A stretch of DNA of 7,353 nucleotides, taken from positions 1 through 7,353 of the forward strand of contig PCAH01000017.1 of assembly GCA_002730485.1 (NCBI GenBank), written 5' to 3'. Both the position numbers and the translations under genes were made by a program. Origin of the DNA: Dehalococcoidia bacterium. GTDB lineage: Bacteria; Chloroflexota; Dehalococcoidia; UBA3495. Below the pieces are notes generated by a model. The model ran no database searches. It was not told where the DNA came from and worked only from the letters and a program-made list of their open reading frames with translations. Numbering within the stretch: position 1 is the first letter of the stretch; the number at the start of each line of letters is the position of its first letter. Of this stretch, positions 1 through 5,957 are shown in pieces.

Positions 1-199
1 CGCTGTCGTCGGGCTCGGCGGCGGCCTCGGGCTCGGCAGCGGCCTCGGGCTCGGGCTCGGCAGCAGCCTCGGGCTCGGCCTCGGGCTCGGCAGCGGCCTC
101 GGGCTCGGCCTCGGGCTCGGCAGCGGCCTCGGGCTCGGCAGCGGCCTCGGGCTCGTCGTCGGTCGCGTCGCTGTCGTCGGGGTTGGAGAAAAGGTCCAT
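1..199 (-). CDS. Acidic Glu-Pro-Ala repeat protein, N-terminal part (runs off left edge)
   Basis: Reading leftwards from an ATG at 199, the frame stays open to the window edge (66 codons), so only the N-terminus is visible. It begins MDLFSNPDDSDATDDEPE and then consists almost wholly of EPEAAA and EPEA units, ending at the edge with EPDDS. There is no signal peptide or membrane segment; such a composition predicts a disordered, strongly acidic region. No further ATG occurs in frame for about 80 bases upstream. The neighbour on the right is transcribed away from it, across an A/T-rich gap that must carry both promoters. A TTTCTACA element lies 11-18 bases before this start on the minus strand. 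I do not recognise the gene. Any folded domain lies beyond the window. The repeat is translated without stops and has a plausible ATG, which supports real coding, but low complexity alone could also keep a frame open. Confidence 0.6.
   Translation of the reverse strand, partial: MDLFSNPDDSDATDDEPEAAAEPEAAAEPEAEPEAAAEPEAEPEAAAEPEPEAAAEPEAAAEPDDS
11..154. repeat. In-frame GC-rich tandem repeat (12- and 18-bp units)
   Basis: The plus strand reads as mixed copies of an 18-bp unit GGCAGCGGCCTCGGGCTC and its 12-bp short form GGCCTCGGGCTC. On the minus strand these encode EPEAAA and EPEA blocks. All units are multiples of three, so copy-number change keeps the frame. A 13-base sequence at 1-13 recurs exactly at 169-181, 168 bp (56 codons) away, which suggests that the whole block may itself be one unit of a larger repeat extending leftwards. 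Confidence 0.85.
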
Positions 200-326
200 C
201 AGCACAGAGTGTAGAAAAATGGAAAGTGTGGATTTCTGTAACGAATCTATGAGAAAAGTCCAGTAACGTACAGGAGGGCGTAAAATCATAAATCTAATGA
301 TATTTTTGTTGCACATACAAGTAAAC
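200..326. promoter_or_regulatory. A/T-rich divergent intergenic region
   Basis: This gap separates two divergently transcribed genes and is clearly richer in A/T than the coding DNA around it. It holds TTTCTACA on the minus strand (210-217), just before the leftward gene, and TTTCTGTA on the plus strand (233-240), pointing at the rightward gene; together they form an imperfect inverted pair. A TTTTTGTT tract at 303-310 lies 16 bases before the preferred rightward start, resembling the TTTTTGTT found 9 bases before the reductase start. Promoter function is inferred from position and these shared elements. An upstream in-frame ATG at 297 falls inside this region. Confidence 0.4.
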
Positions 327-842
327 ATGCTCGCCACAGAATTGATTCGCAATCTCGAATCGGCAACGGGCGGGGAAAGGCTCATGGCGCTTCGTCGCAT
401 ACACAACCACCTTGCCGGTGGTAGCGCCGACAGCAAAGAAGACGCAGCTAGCGCCGGGCAAGATACGCTCCCTAATGAACACGAGAGAAGATATGCTGAG
501 GACTACGCCAACGGGATCTATGTTACTAATGTGCACGTACTACGTTCACCAAACCGAAACCGAATAATGGTACTCCTGCACATTGTATTATCATTGAATC
601 CTTTGGACAATTGGTACAAAGCCAAAGCAGCAGACCCACAAAACTATCGACCGGGGAAAGTGGTAGAATTGACTGTCGATGTACTGATTGGACGATTCGC
701 AGTCACCGCCTTTAAAGATATGTGTCAGGGGCCGGACAGCGTGAAATTTATCGACTCACTTTGCACCCTTGCTGAGGACCTTGGGTGGCAAGGTGCTGCA
801 AAAGCTATCCGAGACAAAGCACAAGGTATCCGAGAACAATGA
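327..842 (+). CDS. Hypothetical protein, 171 residues, mainly helical
   Basis: I do not recognise this protein. From ATG 327 it starts MLATELIRNLESATGG and has no signal peptide. A charged, probably helical N-terminal third is followed by an acidic, polar stretch. A more hydrophobic second half contains MVLLHIVLSLNPLDNWY (about residues 82-98) and further predicted helices up to the end; the first of these is too short and interrupted to be a clear membrane span. An in-frame ATG at 297 would add ten residues (MIFLLHIQVN), but these come from the A/T-rich leader and differ in character from the rest, so I prefer 327. Base composition is visibly less GC-rich than the reductase that follows, with many A/T-ending codons, suggesting a lineage-specific or recently acquired gene. 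It runs the same way as the reductase, 73 bases ahead of it. That it is a gene is fairly sure; its role is unknown. Confidence 0.7.
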   Translation: MLATELIRNLESATGGERLMALRRIHNHLAGGSADSKEDAASAGQDTLPNEHERRYAEDYANGIYVTNVHVLRSPNRNRIMVLLHIVLSLNPLDNWYKAKAADPQNYRPGKVVELTVDVLIGRFAVTAFKDMCQGPDSVKFIDSLCTLAEDLGWQGAAKAIRDKAQGIREQ

Positions 843-915
843 TCTCGAAACACCTGATTGAGCCCTGTAGCCACTTTTCCGCTTCGTCACTTTTTCTTTT
901 TTTGTTAACGGAACG
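843..915 (+). promoter_or_regulatory. T-rich leader of the reductase gene
   Basis: The 73 bases before the reductase ATG contain a long T-rich run (about 891-904) ending in TTTTTGTT, nine bases before the start. The same TTTTTGTT lies 16 bases before the start of the preceding gene. Within the run, TTTTTCT at 891-897 matches the T5NT form of the poxvirus early-termination signal, so the run could instead, or also, end transcription of the upstream gene. Both readings are inference. Confidence 0.35.
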
Positions 916-3171
916 ATGGACCATGTTGTGCAGTCGGCCGTGCAGCGCGCCTTCGACGGGGAAGATGTGGAACTGCCGACGTTCTTCGGGGACAACGACG
1001 CGGACACGGTCTCCAAGACGTGTGCGGCGAAGGCGGTGACGGACCCGCGCTGGCTTTCGGTCGCGCGGGACGTCATGCTCGCGGCGTGGTACAAGGAATG
1101 CCCCGCCGACTTCAGCGCTTCTGTCCATATCTTCCGCAAGTCCTACAGCGACGCTGTCTCGGAATTCGTCGCGCGCAACGCAGCGGCGCTCGACGCGCTG
1201 GTGCAGCATGGGCGCGACCAGAGCCTCACGTACTTTGGCGTGTGCACGCTGAAGCGTTCGTACGGCCTCCGCGGTGCTTCGGGTGTGGTAGAGCGCCCCC
1301 AGCACCTTTTCATGCGCGTCGCCGTGGGGATCCACGTCGCCGAGATACAGGCCGGTCGTCTCGACGCCATGGAATCGATTTCGACGACCTACGAGGCGCT
1401 TTCCACGCTGTGCTACACCCACGCGACGCCCACGCTGTTCAACGCCGGCACCCGGGCCCCGCAGCTAGCGAGCTGCTTCTTGCTAGATATGAAGGGGGAC
1501 AGCATCGACGGCATCTACGACACCCTGAAGGAGTGCGCGGAGATCAGCAAGCACGCCGGTGGCGTGGGGCTGAATATTACGCGCGTGCGCGCGGCGGGAA
1601 GCAAGATAAGGAACGGGGGCCGCTCGAGCGGCATCGTCCCCATGACCCGCGTCTTCAACGCGACGGCCCGCTACGTGGATCAGGCGGGTCGCCGGAAGGG
1701 TTCCTTCGCGCTCTATCTGGAGCCGTGGCATGCTGACGTCGAGGCGTTCTTGGAGCTGCGCAAGAATCACGGCGACGAGGAGCTCCGTGCACGCGACGTC
1801 TTCACGGCCCTTTGGGTCCCCGACGAGTTCATGCGCCGCTTGGCGTCCGGTGCGGACTGGAGCCTGTTCTGCCCCAACGAGGTCATTGCGGCGACGGGGC
1901 ACGACCTCGGTGGGCTCTACGGCGAGGCGTTCGACGACGCGTACCGTACCGCCGAGGCCACGGAGGGTCTTGTGCGGAAGAGTATGCCGACTCGGCAGCT
2001 GTGGCAGCAGATCCTCGACTCGCAGATCCAGACCGGAACCCCGTACATGCTGTACAAGGACGCGGCGAACAAAAAAAGCAACCACCAGCACCTCGGGACG
2101 ATCCGCTGCAGCAACCTCTGTGTGGAGATTATTCAGTACAGCTCAGCAGACGAGACCGCGGTATGCAACCTTGCTTCGATCTGCCTCCCAGCCCACGTCA
2201 TCGACGGCGTGTTCGACTACAAGAAGCTCCGCCGCACCACCCACACAGTGGTCGGCAACCTGAATCGCGTGATCGACTGCAACATGTACCCCGTCCCCGA
2301 GGCGGAGCGCAGCAACCGGCGCCACCGACCCATCGGTATCGGCGTGCAGGGCATGGCCGACGTCTTCATGGAGCTCGGGATGTCGTACGAAAGCGACGCT
2401 GCGAAAACATTGAACGCCGAAATATTTGAAACCATATACTACGCCGCCGTAGAAATGTCCATGGAGATCGCGGCGATGGACGGGCCGTACGACTCGTTCG
2501 CGGGGTCGCCGGCCTCGCAGGCCCGCCTGCAGCCTCACCTGTGGTCGATGGACTTTTCCAAGACAAAGTATGGGAAGGCAGGGTGGGACGAGCTCGGGGC
2601 GCGCGTGGCGCAGGAGGGAATGCGCAACAGCCTTCTTATTGCACCTATGCCGACGGCGTCGTCGGCGCAGATCATGGGTAACACTGAGAGCTTCGAGCCG
2701 CTGACGAGCAACATGTACGTGCGTCGGACGCTCGGTGGGGAATTCGTGGTCACGAACATGAAGCTGTTCTCCCTATTGCGGGGGCGCGGGAAATGGGACG
2801 AGGCGACTCGCGCCCACATCATGAACAACCGCGGGTCCGTGGCGACCCTTCCCTGCCTAACGGAGGACGAGAAGGCGGTGTTCAAGACGGCCTTCGAAAT
2901 GCGCCAGCGCGCCATGCTCGACCACGCCGCCGCCCGTGCGCCATTCATCGACCAGAGCCAGTCCATGAACGCCTATTTCGGCCGCCCTAATCCTGACAAG
3001 CTGACGGCCTACCATCTGTACGCGTGGCGTGCCGGGCTCAAGACGGGTATGTACTACCTCAGGTCCCTACCTAGTATGGATCCGATACAGTTCACGATCG
3101 ACGAGCGGATCACAGCGAAGGCAGCAAAGAAAGTCAGCGAAGACGAGGGGTGTGTAGGCTGTTCTTCGTAA
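916..3171 (+). CDS. Ribonucleoside-diphosphate reductase large subunit, class Ia
   Basis: This enzyme reduces ribonucleoside diphosphates to deoxyribonucleotides for viral DNA synthesis, in the cytosol, together with a radical-generating small subunit not present here. The 751-residue protein aligns along its length with eukaryotic and viral large subunits. Visible motifs are THATPTLFNAGT (168-179); the redox cysteine in QLASCFLL (C187); NLCVEI with N400, thiyl-radical C402 and E404; second redox cysteine C417 in AVCNLAS; APMPTASSAQ (576-585); the radical-transfer pair Y713-Y714 in GMYYLR; and a C-terminal CVGCSS tail (C746, C749) that re-reduces the active site. All catalytic residues are present. 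The N-terminus lacks the opening VIKRDGR-type strand of the ATP-cone, and a stop at 868-870 with no later in-frame ATG rules out a longer ATG start. Both substrate-specificity loops look one residue short. The 3' end overlaps the convergent kinase gene. Identity is certain; the loss of activity-site control is inferred. Confidence 0.97.
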   Translation: MDHVVQSAVQRAFDGEDVELPTFFGDNDADTVSKTCAAKAVTDPRWLSVARDVMLAAWYKECPADFSASVHIFRKSYSDAVSEFVARNAAALDALVQHGRDQSLTYFGVCTLKRSYGLRGASGVVERPQHLFMRVAVGIHVAEIQAGRLDAMESISTTYEALSTLCYTHATPTLFNAGTRAPQLASCFLLDMKGDSIDGIYDTLKECAEISKHAGGVGLNITRVRAAGSKIRNGGRSSGIVPMTRVFNATARYVDQAGRRKGSFALYLEPWHADVEAFLELRKNHGDEELRARDVFTALWVPDEFMRRLASGADWSLFCPNEVIAATGHDLGGLYGEAFDDAYRTAEATEGLVRKSMPTRQLWQQILDSQIQTGTPYMLYKDAANKKSNHQHLGTIRCSNLCVEIIQYSSADETAVCNLASICLPAHVIDGVFDYKKLRRTTHTVVGNLNRVIDCNMYPVPEAERSNRRHRPIGIGVQGMADVFMELGMSYESDAAKTLNAEIFETIYYAAVEMSMEIAAMDGPYDSFAGSPASQARLQPHLWSMDFSKTKYGKAGWDELGARVAQEGMRNSLLIAPMPTASSAQIMGNTESFEPLTSNMYVRRTLGGEFVVTNMKLFSLLRGRGKWDEATRAHIMNNRGSVATLPCLTEDEKAVFKTAFEMRQRAMLDHAAARAPFIDQSQSMNAYFGRPNPDKLTAYHLYAWRAGLKTGMYYLRSLPSMDPIQFTIDERITAKAAKKVSEDEGCVGCSS

Positions 3172-4087
3172 ATTTCCTTCCGATCTTCTGGAGCATGGCA
3201 TCGAGACGCTCGTAGTCCGGCGCGTCGGAATGCCCGAGACCCCGCACATACCGTAACATTTTGCTGAAATCAACAGGAAGTCCTGCGAATATTCTAACGG
3301 CCGAGGAGTTCCTTTTACATTCAGCGATACGTGCATTCCGTTGCCTTTTGGCGGTGTCGTCACTGGCACCTACCGGGCGTTTGTATATGTTCTGCCACGG
3401 AAGCGACCCTGTCCCGAGATGCGCGACAGCGTATAGCAAAGATTCGACGTCGCTGCGTCGTGTCGCAACGTGTCCGTCGTGTACATGGAGCGCTGCGTAT
3501 CTGGCGGTGCCCGTGATGCCCCCGTTCGGTCTGTGTCTGGGGGGAATATGTGTTCCCGAAGGGGTGATGAATCTAGTGGCCAGACCCATGTCTATCAGGT
3601 AGAGTTCACCGTCAGTGTGCCTCCCGAGCATGAGGTTATCGGGCTTTATGTCACGATGGACAAAGCCTGCGCGGTGCATACTGCGCAGTCGATCCAGCGC
3701 CTTTCTAAATACAATGATCAGGTGTTCTTCCGGAATGACGCCCCGCGGACACTTTCTCTGCATCTGCGCAAGAGACGGTCCAAGCCGCTGCATGTTGAGA
3801 CCCGTATGAGTCCCGCCAGTCAGCCGAACCTCCTCCACTCCGTACACACGCGGGAACCCGCGGAATCTTTGAAGCGTGGTGTACACTGTATGTTCGTTCA
3901 TGATCTGACGCCTTGCCCGTTCGTTTTGTGCCTCTGACTTTCGGTCTTTCTCTAGCTTCAACGCCGTGTCCTTCCCTTGGCCGTCCCTGATATGAAAGAC
4001 TTCCCCGAAGCTGCCTCGCCCAAGCCGGGCCATAACGGTGGCAGGCCCCGCCGACAATTCTAGAATTGCACCCGGTTGCACAGGCAT
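3134..4087 (-). CDS. Casein-kinase-1-like Ser/Thr protein kinase
   Basis: The 317-residue protein is almost entirely one protein-kinase domain of the CK1/VRK-like group, as found in several large DNA viruses. In order: glycine loop LGRGSFGEVF (22-31), catalytic lysine K44 in ALKLEK, helix-C glutamate E65, catalytic loop HRDIKPDN (144-151), metal-binding D166 in IDMGLA, the CK1 signature GTARYAALHVH (193-203), SDVESL (212-217), GSLPW (227-231), and GLPVDFSKMLRYVRGL (269-284) followed by APDYERL. All residues needed for catalysis are present, so it should be active on Ser/Thr of proteins; substrates are unknown, perhaps virion or host DNA-binding proteins. The usual DFG is DMG. The protein ends soon after the domain, with a basic tail (KFTKNS, then HTPRLR) encoded partly antisense to the reductase C-terminus. 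It is transcribed divergently from the L1/F9-like gene. CK1-like assignment is firm; VRK-like versus CK1 proper is open. Confidence 0.93.
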   Translation of the reverse strand: MPVQPGAILELSAGPATVMARLGRGSFGEVFHIRDGQGKDTALKLEKDRKSEAQNERARRQIMNEHTVYTTLQRFRGFPRVYGVEEVRLTGGTHTGLNMQRLGPSLAQMQRKCPRGVIPEEHLIIVFRKALDRLRSMHRAGFVHRDIKPDNLMLGRHTDGELYLIDMGLATRFITPSGTHIPPRHRPNGGITGTARYAALHVHDGHVATRRSDVESLLYAVAHLGTGSLPWQNIYKRPVGASDDTAKRQRNARIAECKRNSSAVRIFAGLPVDFSKMLRYVRGLGHSDAPDYERLDAMLQKIGRKFTKNSLHTPRLR

Positions 4088-4159
4088 TCTTTACGTGATC
4101 GACAAGTAAAAAAAAAGTTCTACATATAGAAAGATACTTCGCAACACACCATATAAACC
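4088..4159. promoter_or_regulatory. Compact divergent promoter region with inverted repeat
   Basis: Only 72 bases separate the kinase start (leftward) from the L1/F9-like start (rightward), so both promoters must lie here or within the coding ends. The gap has an A9 tract (4108-4116) and then the inverted repeat TTCTA-CATA-TAGAA (4118-4131). Read leftwards this gives TTTCTATA 38-45 bases before the kinase ATG; read rightwards it gives GTTCTACA 36-43 bases before the other ATG. A near-symmetric element midway between two divergent starts fits a shared bidirectional promoter. Function is inferred. Confidence 0.45.
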
Positions 4160-4810
4160 ATGGGCGGTCAAGTTTCCACGACGACTCAAAAACGCAAAGA
4201 AGCCGTTACGCGAGGCGTAAAGTCCAAATGCAATGCGAAGGCAAGGTCATCTCAGTTGATGACTCTGGAAAATGTCGGTACGGACTGCACAATGTATAAG
4301 CCGAACATGCAAGCTATGCTGGAATGCCAAAGAATTAACAGCCAATGCCAATCAACAATCAACATGAATCAGTCCGCATCCATGGATGTGTACGCGTTCT
4401 GCCCGGCAGCCCAGAAAGGAGTCGCCGAGGAGCTCCATAAGCTCGAAACAGAAGGAAAGACAGGTTTGGGATTCGGCGTGACGACGACGACACAAGACAG
4501 GGAAAAAACAGTATCGGACCTCGTTGAGAGCAAATGCAAATCGGAAGCCCTTGCGGCGCAAACGATGCGTGCTAGGAATGTGCTGACATGTTCCGATATG
4601 AATCTGTACCAGAACGTGGATCTCAAGACGCAGTGTGTAGCCGAGGCAGTCAATGAGTACATGTCCAAGAATTCAGAGGCGACAAAGACGAAGGGCATGG
4701 GCATGTTCAGTGGCATTTTCGATGGCAGCATAGGCGGGTCCATGGGCGGAATAATGATTCTCATCGTCCTTTGTGTCGTCGGTTACTTCGTACTCCAGAT
4801 GCTCACGTAA
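4160..4810 (+). CDS. L1/F9-like myristoylated virion membrane protein
   Basis: The 216-residue protein begins MGGQVS, a good N-myristoylation signal (G2, S6), and ends in one hydrophobic span (about 196-214, GGIMILIVLCVVGYF) with almost no tail after it. Eight cysteines lie before the membrane span: C24, C43, C56, C63, C81, C126, C144 and C159. Myristoylated N-terminus, disulfide-type cysteine pattern and C-terminal anchor are the hallmarks of the vaccinia L1/F9 and African swine fever virus E248R family, virion membrane proteins that act in cell entry. By analogy it would sit in the inner virion membrane with its cysteines paired. The cysteine-bearing region is internally duplicated: residues 5-43 match 107-144 at a constant offset of 102 up to the first cysteine. 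A Gly/Met-rich stretch (179-198) leads into the anchor. Base composition is less GC-rich than the reductase. The family assignment rests on architecture rather than close identity. Confidence 0.8.
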   Translation: MGGQVSTTTQKRKEAVTRGVKSKCNAKARSSQLMTLENVGTDCTMYKPNMQAMLECQRINSQCQSTINMNQSASMDVYAFCPAAQKGVAEELHKLETEGKTGLGFGVTTTTQDREKTVSDLVESKCKSEALAAQTMRARNVLTCSDMNLYQNVDLKTQCVAEAVNEYMSKNSEATKTKGMGMFSGIFDGSIGGSMGGIMILIVLCVVGYFVLQMLT

Positions 4811-4820
4811 TGCGAACAGC

Positions 4821-5285
4821 CTACTGCTCGGCGAACGTCCTGAGTATGACCCGCTTCGACGCGGGGCCGGAGACGTAGTACTCGATGACTGCGTGCTTCA
4901 GGTTCGGTATTGTGATGGGCAGCGTGGCCGCACCCGACACGGTCTCGCCGGTCTTGATGGCGTCAGTGTTCTCTACGTTCACCGTTACGGTGCCGCCGTC
5001 GTTCCGGTCGTTCTGTATCACCACGGTACCGCGCCTGCCGCTCTTGGACAAGTTCACCCACTTCAGATTCACCGTTTCGAACTCGGCCTCGATCATCCAG
5101 TTCTTTGCGGCGGTGATGTCGAGATTGATGGTCTGTTCGTTCTGCGACGTCGTTACAAGAAGCGGCTGGCGACTGCGGTGGACGCTCATGCACCCCCCGT
5201 GCCCCTCCGCGTGCACATGTCCGGAATGGCCGTGATTCATCGATGTCTGACCTAATCCGTTGCAGACCGCGCAGGTGGTGGTCAT
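4821..5285 (-). CDS. Small protein with Cys/His-rich head and fibre-like beta domain
   Basis: The 154-residue protein has two parts. Residues 1-36 contain CAVCNGLG (C5, C8; the CxxCxGxG pattern of a DnaJ zinc-finger half) followed by a histidine cluster (H18, H20, H23, H25, H29) with C32 and H36, plausibly a metal-binding head. Residues 45-154 look all-beta: alternating hydrophobic residues, then GTVVIQNDRNDGGTVTVNV (86-104), then VIEYYVSG (133-140) and RVILRTF (145-151). That order (G-T-hydrophobic-I-Q-N-D, GG-T-V-T, then an aromatic strand near the end) resembles a small beta-sandwich common in phage tail-fibre and other virion proteins. I therefore infer a structural or surface virion role, but this is pattern recognition, not a proven family. 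There is no signal peptide or membrane span. Ten bases separate it from the convergent L1/F9-like gene and 21 from the triphosphatase upstream on the same strand, with which it may be co-transcribed. Confidence 0.75.
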   Translation of the reverse strand: MTTTCAVCNGLGQTSMNHGHSGHVHAEGHGGCMSVHRSRQPLLVTTSQNEQTINLDITAAKNWMIEAEFETVNLKWVNLSKSGRRGTVVIQNDRNDGGTVTVNVENTDAIKTGETVSGAATLPITIPNLKHAVIEYYVSGPASKRVILRTFAEQ

Positions 5286-5306
5286 CCCTTTCTATCCCTC
5301 CGTACA

Positions 5307-5957
5307 TTATTTGCCTACCATTTCAATAATCTGAAAGACTTTGAGGAGAAGGCTGTGGAGCTTGTACCGCGGACAGCGACCAGTGGCACCGTCGTCTGCG
5401 TGATTCAGGATTTCTATTTCGAGGGCGTATTCGTCCGGGGGCCTGCCGGCGGCACACTTGGCGCGGACTTCCTGTGTACTGGACCCGCCCCACGCCTTAG
5501 AAAGTGTGTACATGAATCCCTCGGTCTCGTAGTCTTCTCGTTCTGCAAATCGCACGTGTCTCACATCGACTAATGTCGGTGCGGTGTCAGAGACTTCAAC
5601 CGGCGTCTCGGACTTGACGGTGATCGCGGCACCGAAGGCGTCCGTCTTCCATATTCTTTTTTTTTCCACCGTCTGGACCTCCGTCAGGTCACCCGTGTTC
5701 ATCCTACGCACGCGTTGGTCACCGGGGAGATACAGGTCCTGAACGATGTACGTCCGGGTGCTCTTCCATGCATTAGTCTTTGAAAATTCAGTGAAAAGCA
5801 TCGCTAACGACGACTCGGTTAACACGATGCGGGCTTCTACCTCAGGTGGGTCGGTCCCCGGGGACACTTTTGCAACGATGTCCATCACGCTCGTCTCCAG
5901 CATCCGTGTTTCTGCCGGCGTCTCGAACGCGCAACCCGAGGGCTGGCACACATGCAT
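5307..5957 (-). CDS. mRNA-capping RNA 5'-triphosphatase, metal-dependent tunnel (TTM) family
   Basis: This enzyme removes the gamma phosphate from the 5' end of nascent mRNA, the first capping step. The 216-residue protein has the layout of Cet1-like and chlorovirus stand-alone triphosphatases. Near the N-terminus is EVEARI (E39, E41), the first metal-binding glutamate strand. Basic strands follow: QRVRR (81-85), EKKRIW (98-103) and HVRFAEREDY (134-143, R136/R140), which matches the RxKxR-type strand. A predicted strand GFMYTLSKAW (147-156) follows, and then the second glutamate strand EYALEIEI (176-183; E176, E180, E182). No guanylyltransferase or methyltransferase is fused, unlike poxvirus D1, so those activities must be encoded elsewhere. 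An A9 run in the coding strand encodes the EKKR segment. The gene is divergent from the D5-like helicase and lies just upstream of the small fibre-like gene. The assignment rests on motif order; I rate it likely. Confidence 0.75.
   Translation of the reverse strand: MHVCQPSGCAFETPAETRMLETSVMDIVAKVSPGTDPPEVEARIVLTESSLAMLFTEFSKTNAWKSTRTYIVQDLYLPGDQRVRRMNTGDLTEVQTVEKKRIWKTDAFGAAITVKSETPVEVSDTAPTLVDVRHVRFAEREDYETEGFMYTLSKAWGGSSTQEVRAKCAAGRPPDEYALEIEILNHADDGATGRCPRYKLHSLLLKVFQIIEMVGK

Noticed and set aside
11..154. Possible CRISPR array or non-coding satellite
   Set aside because: Units are contiguous without unique spacers, are multiples of three, and translate cleanly behind an ATG on the minus strand.
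294..536. 80-codon minus-strand frame opposite the hypothetical gene
   Set aside because: It is antisense to a longer, better supported gene and has no motif or good start context.
805..2091. Long minus-strand frames of about 200 codons within the reductase gene
   Set aside because: They lie entirely or mostly opposite a certain gene. GC-rich coding with G/C third positions removes stops from the antisense frames, and their translations are Arg/Val-rich with no recognisable motif.
5657..5665. T9 run (A9 on the coding strand) in the triphosphatase as a frameshift or slippage site
   Set aside because: The frame is intact across it and encodes the expected basic EKKR strand. It is only a place where sequencing error would be likely.
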